Below are positions 58,169-64,000 of a DNA stretch of 64,000 bases, one piece after another. How positions within the stretch are numbered: position 1 is the first letter of the stretch; each line of letters begins with the position of its first letter. Location of the stretch: NCBI RefSeq assembly GCF_014202275.1, contig NZ_JACHGF010000014.1, positions 1-64,000 of the forward strand, read 5' to 3'. The stretch comes from Rhabdobacter roseus (lineage in GTDB: Bacteria > Bacteroidota > Bacteroidia > Cytophagales > Spirosomataceae). Position numbers and translations under genes: made by a program. The notes beneath the pieces were generated by a model. The model had not been told where the DNA came from, did not search any database, and saw nothing but the letters and a program-made list of their open reading frames with translations.

Positions 58169-59368
58169 CCGTTGTACATCGCCTCTTCCTTCTCTGGTAA
58201 GCCCTGCCCGACTGCGGGGCTCCTTTCGAGGTCCTTTCTCCCCAGCCAAGGGTCTGTCCACCTAGCTACCCACCCACATCTGGGTTAAGAACAGGGACAA
58301 TTTGGAGATAACCCATCCTACAAATCGCCAACAAGCCTTTGTCAAACGCGCCGTGCGCGGCCTGCAACATCCCCGCGCCGGGGTGATGCTTCCCGGCAGC
58401 CCCCCCCTCCGGGCGTGTCACATCCGTGTCTCCCAAGCGGGGCACTGCATCGAAAGCCCCGAAATACGATCCCTGAAAGAGCCGTAGAACCTGCTAGGTC
58501 CCATAGCCCTGGCTGATGCGCGGGGAGGCTACCCCCGGCCGGTCTTATCTCGCATTTGCGATTTTTTGCCGCCGCCTTGTCGCACCAATCATCCTTAACT
58601 GCAAGGGCCTGCCACATCGGCAGGCCGATCCTTCCCGGCAGTCCGTTTTTGAAGGCCAGGTACTCTAGCCGCCGCAAACCAGGATCAACGCCCGCTTGCC
58701 TTTGTCAACAACAGGCCATCCATACCCGCTGAAAAAGTCCTGTTTTTTGAACCTATTACCGCAGCTCTACAGGCTTTGTCAAAAATTCCTTTTTTGAAGT
58801 TTTTCCTCAAAAAGTAAAAGGACCGGGATCCACAAGGTTCCTATCACCCCTCATTCCCCTCCCCAAACGTCCGCAGGAAAGCGGAATTTGCGCTCCCATT
58901 TACTGACGGTGGCGCAGAGAGCCCAGGAAAAGCCGTTATTTCTTTATACGATACTACCGGTACGTTACAATCAACATTCAACAATTCGATTGTTTCCAAG
59001 ATTTTAGAATAATTTTTTACTAATTTCGACATACATATTGGGGTTTGTTTATCGACTTTAAGATTATGAAATTCAGTATCTTAAACCAATATGTGCGTAT
59101 TTTTCTTCCGTATTATATTTCACCCAACGGGTTATAAATAAAGACTTTTTTATCTGAGTTACTAAACCCTTTGAAGTAGCAGCGAGGGAGAGTATGATGT
59201 GCCTTTGGTTCAGATTTTGCCATAGTCTAACTTTGTGATCCCTTCTATTTTATTTCCCTTGCTGCCTCCAGTTTGCAACTGGTGGTGGTGTTCGCTGTCC
59301 GGTTTTATTTATCACCAACAGCTATAGCGCGGTTTCTGAACTGGTAGTAGCAGAGAGACATTCCCCCC
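58169..59368. other. 1.2-kb gap without supported genes
   Basis: GC-rich first half with a terminator-like hairpin (58199-58221) and a GTCCTTTCTCC word at 58231 that lacks the TTCG partner at +31, the same order as terminator plus late promoter in the prophage; a likely phage relic. The second half is AT-rich. A 62-codon minus-strand frame at 58844-59032 (starts SKLVKNYSKILETIELL) may be a gene fragment. Confidence 0.5.
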
Positions 59369-59894
59369 CTACCGAAAAAAATCCGGGATGCGCCACTGGT
59401 ACTTCACGGCCAGGATGCGGATGACGATGATGAGCGCCGAGGCGGCGATGAAGGCCGTGTTGCGCTCCGCGCCCAAGTAGTCGAGTACCAGGTACGCCAC
59501 CGCCCCCGCCAGGCAGGGGGTGGCATATACCTCCTTGCGGTAGATGATGGGAATCTCGTTGGTGAGCGTATCGCGGATCACCCCGCCCATGACGGCCGAA
59601 AACATGCCCATGATGGCGGCGATCTCGGGCCGGACGCCCAGCGAGAGGGCCTTCTCGGTACCGACGATGGTAAAAAGCGCAATACCGAAGGTGTCAAAGA
59701 GGAAGAGCGTGCGGCGCAGGTGCATGAGCTGCCGGTAAAAAACAAACGTAGCCAGTACCCCGGCCAGGATGGCGTACAGGATGGTGATGTCGCTAATCCA
59801 GACGAGCGGATAACTACCCAGCAGGACGTCGCGCAGGGTACCGCCGCCGATGGACGAGATGAAGGCCGTGAAGGTAGCCGCGAACCAGTCGGGG
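59268..59894. repeat. second copy of the ~610-bp duplication (source copy)
   Basis: Matches 55012-55617 with few differences and small length changes in the non-coding part. This copy continues into a complete gene 5' end, so it is probably the ancestral locus. Confidence 0.85.
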
Positions 59895-59977
59895 TGCTCG
59901 GTGTCTTTGACGGCCAGCGCTCCCGAAATGGCAAAGGCAAACGTCCCGACGATTTCCAGAATGTATTGAATGCTCAT
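59369..59977 (-). CDS. TRIC-type (YadS/UPF0126) cation channel family protein
   Basis: 202 aa, seven hydrophobic helices. Family hallmarks: an N-terminal helix (YILEIVGTFAFAISGALAV), then GGGTLRDVLLGSYPLVW and the repeated GGVIRDTLTNEIPII, the internal repeat of TRIC channels. Members form trimeric potassium-permeable channels in bacteria. The intact gene; a 5'-truncated copy lies at 55103. Confidence 0.9.
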   Translation of the reverse strand: MSIQYILEIVGTFAFAISGALAVKDTEHPDWFAATFTAFISSIGGGTLRDVLLGSYPLVWISDITILYAILAGVLATFVFYRQLMHLRRTLFLFDTFGIALFTIVGTEKALSLGVRPEIAAIMGMFSAVMGGVIRDTLTNEIPIIYRKEVYATPCLAGAVAYLVLDYLGAERNTAFIAASALIIVIRILAVKYQWRIPDFFR

Positions 59978-60008
59978 AAAGTACCTTGGTCTGTCAAGTA
60001 CCTTTAAA

Positions 60009-60278
60009 CTAACGCCTTACGGTAAAATCAGCGTAGCCCACTACCGCGCCTTCCTCGGTATGTACCTCATCGACCCGCGCCAGCAGTGGCCCCTCGTGGC
60101 ACCAGCACACCAGCGCCAGCAGCGGCGGCTCCGGTCCCTCGGCTTCGATGTACACCTCGCCGTTGGGTAGGTTCTGGGCAAATCCTTTGAGGCCCAGCTC
60201 CTGTGCCTTTTTTTCGGCCGAGGCGCGGTACCATACGCCCTGCACGCGTCCCCGTACGGTAATCTTCAGGTGTTTCAT
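60009..60278 (-). CDS. acyP: acylphosphatase
   Basis: 89 aa, standard length. Motif GRVQGVWYRASAEKKAQELG holds the catalytic Arg in the P-loop-like VQGVxxR, and a following GFAQNLPNGEV contains the Asn. It hydrolyses acyl phosphates. Located between the TRIC gene and the methyltransferase, all leftward. Confidence 0.95.
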   Translation of the reverse strand: MKHLKITVRGRVQGVWYRASAEKKAQELGLKGFAQNLPNGEVYIEAEGPEPPLLALVCWCHEGPLLARVDEVHTEEGAVVGYADFTVRR

Positions 60279-60300
60279 GGTTAGGTATTACCGGTTTTTA

Positions 60301-60888
60301 CTATTTCCCTAACACCGTAATGGTAAAGGTGTTTCGGGTACATTGCACGACGGTTTGGTCGATCCTGGGGAAGGTACTTTCGTTCACCATGCGGCGCCAG
60401 GGTTCGTTGCGCGCGTCGCCGTTGACACTCACGATGAAGATGCCGTCCTGGCGCAGGTACCTGGCCAGCCGCCCAAGTACCTTATCCACCGAGCCGCCGT
60501 AGTAGATGGCCTCGTTGATGATGATGCAATCAAAATCCGTGTCGGGCACGTAGGTGTTCATGTCGGCCACGAGGTACCTGGTCTTTTCGTTTTCGTGGCC
60601 TTTCCCCTTGGCCACGGCCACGTCCGAGACGTCCGTGGAGTAGTAGAGGCTGTACCGGGAGGCGTCGAAGCGTTGCTGTAGGTACCCCTCCCCCGCCCCG
60701 ATCTCCAGGATGCGGCCCTGGGGTTTCAGGAATTGGGCGTAGCCCGCAATCACGCTGAACCGGCTCAGTTCTTCCAGGTCGCCCAGGGTACCCCAGCGGC
60801 CCGTTTCGTACTGGTAGTTGAGCCGATCGCGGTCGCGGCGCAGTACTTTCCGGTTGAATAAATTCTTGATTTTCGTAAAAAAAGCCAT
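60301..60888 (-). CDS. class I SAM-dependent methyltransferase
   Basis: 195 aa. SAM-binding motif I GRILEIGAGEGYLQ, an acidic residue after the second strand (YSTDVSD), then CIIINEAIYYG as motif IV-like, as in small UbiE/BioC-type methyltransferases. Substrate unknown. Leftward, in line with acylphosphatase. Confidence 0.85.
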   Translation of the reverse strand: MAFFTKIKNLFNRKVLRRDRDRLNYQYETGRWGTLGDLEELSRFSVIAGYAQFLKPQGRILEIGAGEGYLQQRFDASRYSLYYSTDVSDVAVAKGKGHENEKTRYLVADMNTYVPDTDFDCIIINEAIYYGGSVDKVLGRLARYLRQDGIFIVSVNGDARNEPWRRMVNESTFPRIDQTVVQCTRNTFTITVLGK

Positions 60889-61210
60889 AGGTAAAAGGTA
60901 CTTTGGACGAGCCCCGAGGTTTTCTGGTCCGAAGATAGGCGGTCGCCCTGAACCTAGCAGGTACTTTACGGATTTTATTTGAATGAATCGTTGGGCCTGG
61001 GTTCACAGGTACTTTCGGTGCCGCCGATTTTTTGGGGTCGTTGGGCCAAAAGGTACCTTTGAATAAAAATGGGTGCGAAGGTATTTTGGAAGAGCCGCTC
61101 GTAAGAAGAGAGTCAGGAAAAAAAATCGATTTTTTTAGAAAGGTACCTGGGGCCCGGTGGTATCTTTGACAAACTACCCGTACCAAGGTACTTTACCAAC
61201 CTACATCTCT
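60889..61210. promoter_or_regulatory. intergenic region dense in GGTAC words; promoter of 61211 gene
   Basis: Within 322 nt there are about seven AGGTAC/GGTACC-type words. TATCTTTG at 61161-61168 is a perfect -7 box for the rightward gene, 42 nt before its ATG. No gene is seen. Confidence 0.5.
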
Positions 61211-62878
61211 ATGACCAAACGTCTACTCCTTCTTTTACTAGGGTACTTGGTTTATGTTCCCCTTTTCGCCCAAACCTACGACCTCATCATCCGGAACGGT
61301 ACCCTCTACGACGGCTCCGGCGGGGTACCTTACACGGGCGACCTGGCCATTCAGGGGCAACGCATCGCGGCCATAGGTACTTTCAAAGGCAAAGCCAAAC
61401 GGGAAATCAACGCCCGCGGACTGGCCGTAGCGCCGGGCTTCGTAAACATGCTCAGCCACGCCTACAGCTCGCTGCTGGTAGACGGCCGCTCGCTGTCGGA
61501 CCTGCGCCAGGGCGTCACGCTGGAAGTTTTTGGCGAAAATTCCATGGGCCCGCTCTCCGAAGCCATGCGGCAAGACATGCTGGCCCAGCAGGGCGACTAC
61601 AAGTACGAAGTACCCTGGACTACCCTGGGTGAATTCCTGACGCACCTTGAAAAGAAAGGCGTGGCGACCAACTTCGCTTCCTTCGTGAGCGCCTCGGAGG
61701 TACGGGAGCACGAGCTGGGACAAATCAACCGCGCGCCCAACGCCGAAGAGCTCCGCCGCATGAAAAAGCTGGTGGAACAGGCCATGCAGGAAGGGGCCAT
61801 GGGCCTGACCACGATGCTGATCTACGTACCGGCTACTTTCGCCACCACCGAGGAAATTGTGGAGCTGGCAAAAGTGGCCGCAAAATACGGCGGGATGTTT
61901 ACGGCCCACATGCGCAGCGAGGGCAATCGCCTTGAACAGGCCGTGGACGAAATGTTTCAAATCAGCCAGCAGGCGCAGATCCCGACGGAAATCTACCACC
62001 TCAAATCCGCCGGACAGGCCAACTGGCCTAAGCTGGACCGCGTTATGGCCAAGATCGACAGCGCCCGCCGGGCGGGGCTGCCCATCACCGCCAACATGTA
62101 CAACTACACCGCCGGAGCCACCGGCCTGGACGCCGCCATGCCGCCCTGGGTGCAGGAAGGTGGCCTGCAGGAGTGGCGCCGCCGCCTGCAAGACCCCGCC
62201 CTGCGCCAGCGCGTAGCCACCGACATGACCGACCCCACCCAAGCCTGGGAAAACCTGGCGCTGGCCTCCGGCCCCGACGGGATGCTGCTGCTGGGTTTTA
62301 AGCAGGATTCGCTAAAAAAATACTCCGGCCAAACCCTCACCGAAGTGGCGCGGCTACGCGGCCAATCCTGGACCGAAACGGCCATGGACCTGGTGGTGCA
62401 CGACGACTCCCGCGTGGGCGTGGCCTACTACATGATGTCGGAAGAGAACGTCAAAAAGCAAATTGCCCTGCCCTACATGCGCTTCGGCTCCGATGCGGGC
62501 TCCATTGCGCCGGAAGGGTTCTGGCTGAAGGCCAGCCGCCACCCGCGTACCTACGGCAATTTTGCGCGGCTGCTGGGCAAGTACGTCCGCGACGAGCGGG
62601 TCATCAGCCTGCCGGAGGCCATCCACCGCCTCACGGCCCTGCCCTGCCAAAGCCTGAAGATCAAGGAACGCGGCCTGCTACAGGTAGGTTACTACGCCGA
62701 CGTGGTGGTTTTTGACCCGGCTACCATCCAGGATAAAGCCACTTTCGAAAAGCCGCACCAACTGGCCGAAGGCGTGGTACATGTATTGGTAAACGGCACT
62801 CAGGTACTTGACAACGGCAGCCATACCCACGCCATGCCGGGCCTGGCCGTGCGGGGGCCCGGCTGGAAGCCAAAATAG
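61211..62878 (+). CDS. secreted D-aminoacylase / N-acyl-D-amino-acid deacylase-like amidohydrolase
   Basis: 555 aa from ATG 61211; 18 upstream in-frame codons cover the promoter. Signal peptide (ends VPLFAQ), then the amidohydrolase start YDLIIRNGTLYDGSG and the domain typical of N-acyl-D-amino-acid deacylases: GFVNMLSHAYSS, AHMRSEGNRLEQAV, HLKSAG, and a C-terminal GLLQVGYYADVVVFDP. The first metal motif reads LSHAY rather than the usual HxHxD, so the metal site is reduced as in this family. Periplasmic or outer-membrane-side. Confidence 0.88.
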   Translation: MTKRLLLLLLGYLVYVPLFAQTYDLIIRNGTLYDGSGGVPYTGDLAIQGQRIAAIGTFKGKAKREINARGLAVAPGFVNMLSHAYSSLLVDGRSLSDLRQGVTLEVFGENSMGPLSEAMRQDMLAQQGDYKYEVPWTTLGEFLTHLEKKGVATNFASFVSASEVREHELGQINRAPNAEELRRMKKLVEQAMQEGAMGLTTMLIYVPATFATTEEIVELAKVAAKYGGMFTAHMRSEGNRLEQAVDEMFQISQQAQIPTEIYHLKSAGQANWPKLDRVMAKIDSARRAGLPITANMYNYTAGATGLDAAMPPWVQEGGLQEWRRRLQDPALRQRVATDMTDPTQAWENLALASGPDGMLLLGFKQDSLKKYSGQTLTEVARLRGQSWTETAMDLVVHDDSRVGVAYYMMSEENVKKQIALPYMRFGSDAGSIAPEGFWLKASRHPRTYGNFARLLGKYVRDERVISLPEAIHRLTALPCQSLKIKERGLLQVGYYADVVVFDPATIQDKATFEKPHQLAEGVVHVLVNGTQVLDNGSHTHAMPGLAVRGPGWKPK

Positions 62879-63029
62879 CGCCTACTTGACTACCCTTGGA
62901 AGGAGGAACGCCGGGTACTTGGAAGTGCTCCGCGCGGCTTCGCCCGGATTCATCCCCGACTTTGCGACGTTGGTGCTGGTTTTAGGGGTACTTCGTCCGA
63001 TTTTACTTCTGGGGAGCTCCGCCACTAGG

Positions 63030-63037
63030 TACATTTG
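63030..63037 (+). promoter_or_regulatory. -7 box of the 2TM operon
   Basis: TACATTTG is a perfect TAnnTTTG match 66 nt before the ATG at 63104, with TTCT at the -33 position. Confidence 0.5.
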
Positions 63038-63103
63038 TATCAAGCAATTCGGGTAAAACCCCCAACGTAAATTACTTTTATTGACCTAACTAACCCGGAA
63101 ACC

Positions 63104-63457
63104 ATGGAAACGATTAACCCCGATGGAACCAACCCATTCAGCAACGTGAACCTGAACGACCCAACCTCCCTGGAATCGTCTCGTAACAAGTACCTGTGGA
63201 AGAAAGCCAAAAATCGCGCGGCTTTTAAAATCCACCTCCGTACCTACCTCATCGTCAACAGCGCCTTGTGGTTGTTTTACTTGTTCATGAATCTTCAAAC
63301 GGACAACTACCTCCACCCCTGGCCGATCTGGTCCATGCTGGGTTGGGGCATTGGGCTGGTGTCTCACTACTTTTCGGCTTATAGCAATCTCAACGAGCAG
63401 AGTATGGCCGAACGCGAGTACATCAAATTGCTGAAAGAACGTAACGAATTGAATTAA
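63104..63457 (+). CDS. 2TM-domain protein
   Basis: 117 aa. After a disordered start, residues ~40-115 match the 2TM domain: Arg/Lys-rich entry (KKAKNRAAFKIHL), two helices with Trp-rich turns, and the closing AEREYIKLLKER. Common in Bacteroidota, often beside sensor kinases of the LytS type; function unknown. Paired with the next gene 21 nt later. Confidence 0.85.
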   Translation: METINPDGTNPFSNVNLNDPTSLESSRNKYLWKKAKNRAAFKIHLRTYLIVNSALWLFYLFMNLQTDNYLHPWPIWSMLGWGIGLVSHYFSAYSNLNEQSMAEREYIKLLKERNELN

Positions 63458-63478
63458 TCCTTTCCATAAACAGAACTC

Positions 63479-63751
63479 ATGGAATCTACCAACGAAAAAC
63501 TCTGGCGCATCGCCCGTCAGCGGGCCCGGGTAAAAAACAACGCCATCAGCTACCTGATTGTCAACACCTTTCTCATCGGAATATGGTACTTTTCCAGCGG
63601 CTACAGCCATTTTTTCTGGCCTATGTTTCCGCTCATCTTTTGGGGAATGGGCCTGGGTTTTGAGTACTACCACGCCTACCACGACAACGGCGGGGTAGCC
63701 GAGCGCGAGTACCAAAAGCTATTGAAAGAAGAAGAACGCTCACGGCGCTAG
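63479..63751 (+). CDS. 2TM-domain protein (paralogue)
   Basis: 90 aa with the same 2TM layout as the upstream gene: ARQRARVKNNAISYLIVN, a second helix around FWPMFPLIFWGMGLGFEYYHAY, and AEREYQKLLKEEER. Tandem duplicate, same operon. A bidirectional terminator follows. Confidence 0.85.
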   Translation: MESTNEKLWRIARQRARVKNNAISYLIVNTFLIGIWYFSSGYSHFFWPMFPLIFWGMGLGFEYYHAYHDNGGVAEREYQKLLKEEERSRR

Positions 63752-63773
63752 GCAAAATATGCCGAATACCGGA

Positions 63774-63802
63774 AAGGTAGGCTCATCATGAGTCTACCTT
63801 TT
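63774..63802. terminator. bidirectional terminator
   Basis: AAAGGTAGGCT pairs with AGTCTACCTTT (one G-T pair) between convergent genes. It overlaps the stop of the T9SS protein gene. Confidence 0.7.
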
Positions 63803-64000
63803 CACGATACGCTTTGTCAGCATTTGTTCACCCATCCGGACCCGTAAGATATACCCCCCTGGAGGTACTTCGTCGAGGTTTAGGATCGCCTCTCCCCCTT
63901 GCATTTCCTGCTCTCGCTGCGTACGTCCCAGCGCATCGAGTAGCTCCAACCGGGCCGTAGCTGGCCCCCCCCAGCCCTGAATCCGGACCGTCAGCGCGCT
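63794..64000 (-). CDS. C-terminus of a T9SS type A sorting-domain protein (partial)
   Basis: 68 codons to the TAG at 63796-63794; the 5' part is beyond the window. Residues LELLDALGRT, then LDEVPPGGYILRVRMGEQM and the ending LTKRIVKR are the type IX secretion C-terminal domain pattern, so the protein is exported through T9SS and its tail is cleaved at the surface. Full function unknown. Confidence 0.85.
   Translation of the reverse strand, partial: SALTVRIQGWGGPATARLELLDALGRTQREQEMQGGEAILNLDEVPPGGYILRVRMGEQMLTKRIVKR

Noticed and set aside
58342-58677. 111-codon minus-strand frame with GFRC-like end
   Set aside because: Pro/Gly/Arg-rich with no domain and no start context; considered as a lectin or intron fragment but unsupported.
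62808-63056. 82-codon frame between the amidohydrolase and 2TM genes
   Set aside because: Begins inside the amidohydrolase gene in another frame and lacks a plausible protein pattern.
1-64000. CRISPR arrays, rRNA genes and complete insertion sequences
   Set aside because: No regularly spaced repeat array, no rRNA sequence, and no transposase with terminal repeats other than the Rpn-type nuclease were seen.

Overview
The window is a piece of a Bacteroidota chromosome, most likely Cytophagales (Spirosomataceae/Dyadobacter-like). Supporting signs are sigma-ABfr-type promoters with TAnnTTTG -7 boxes, signal peptides ending in AQ, a type IX secretion C-terminal sorting domain, 2TM-domain proteins, the short PurL form and a phage primase with a BT4734/VirE-type N-terminus. 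Family-level placement is inference.

About 70% of the window is one complete prophage of ~45.35 kb. It is bounded by a 23-bp direct repeat (attL 377-399, attR 45729-45751) that is the 3' end of a tRNA-Ser(TGA) gene on the minus strand. Layout from left: TGGCACT arm sites; an accessory arm (715-2447); a lysogeny switch (CI-like repressor 2591-2971 and four operators on an exact 14-bp pitch); a rightward replication operon (3127-8215) with a 911-aa primase-helicase, an iteron-rich origin-like region and SSB; an AT-rich two-gene cargo with a HEPN RNase motif (8357-10112), followed by a structured non-coding segment; then the late region (10.9-44.2 kb). The late region runs portal, adaptor, a secreted protein, lysis cassette, tail genes with a 1398-aa tape measure, fibers, S49 protease, scaffold, major capsid, small head/tail genes, and terminase. 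The integrase faces left, next to the tRNA. The long tape measure and absence of a recognisable sheath suggest a long-tailed siphovirus. Minus-strand or isolated cargo inside the late region includes a secreted lipase and a Dam-like methylase.

The most notable regulatory finding is a repeated phage promoter, GTCCTTT-N24-TTCG, at five late positions with identical spacing. Four of the five directly follow an intrinsic terminator, so the late region is cut into separate transcription units. A sixth site in the left arm has the same geometry but the canonical -7 box TAGCTTTG. A 16-bp palindrome (CCCCTATTTTTAGGGG) abuts the -33 position of promoters for two cargo genes (TM2-SHOCT and HEPN), and a looser version precedes the left-arm gene. 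This points to a dedicated cargo regulon.

The right flank (45.8-64 kb) is host chromosome: purL, a lipoprotein, an ABC exporter, a GH43 glycosidase, an M28 peptidase and an Rpn-family nuclease. Then comes a ~5-kb decay zone (54.9-59.3 kb) with an SDR fragment, a truncated duplicate of a TRIC-type channel gene, a wrecked copy of the prophage methylase gene and two stand-alone receiver-domain genes. It is followed by the intact TRIC gene, acylphosphatase, a methyltransferase, a D-aminoacylase-like amidohydrolase, two 2TM proteins and the end of a T9SS-secreted protein. The word GGTAC/GTACC is strikingly frequent in host and phage genes and absent from the AT-rich HEPN cargo, which marks that cargo as a recent arrival.
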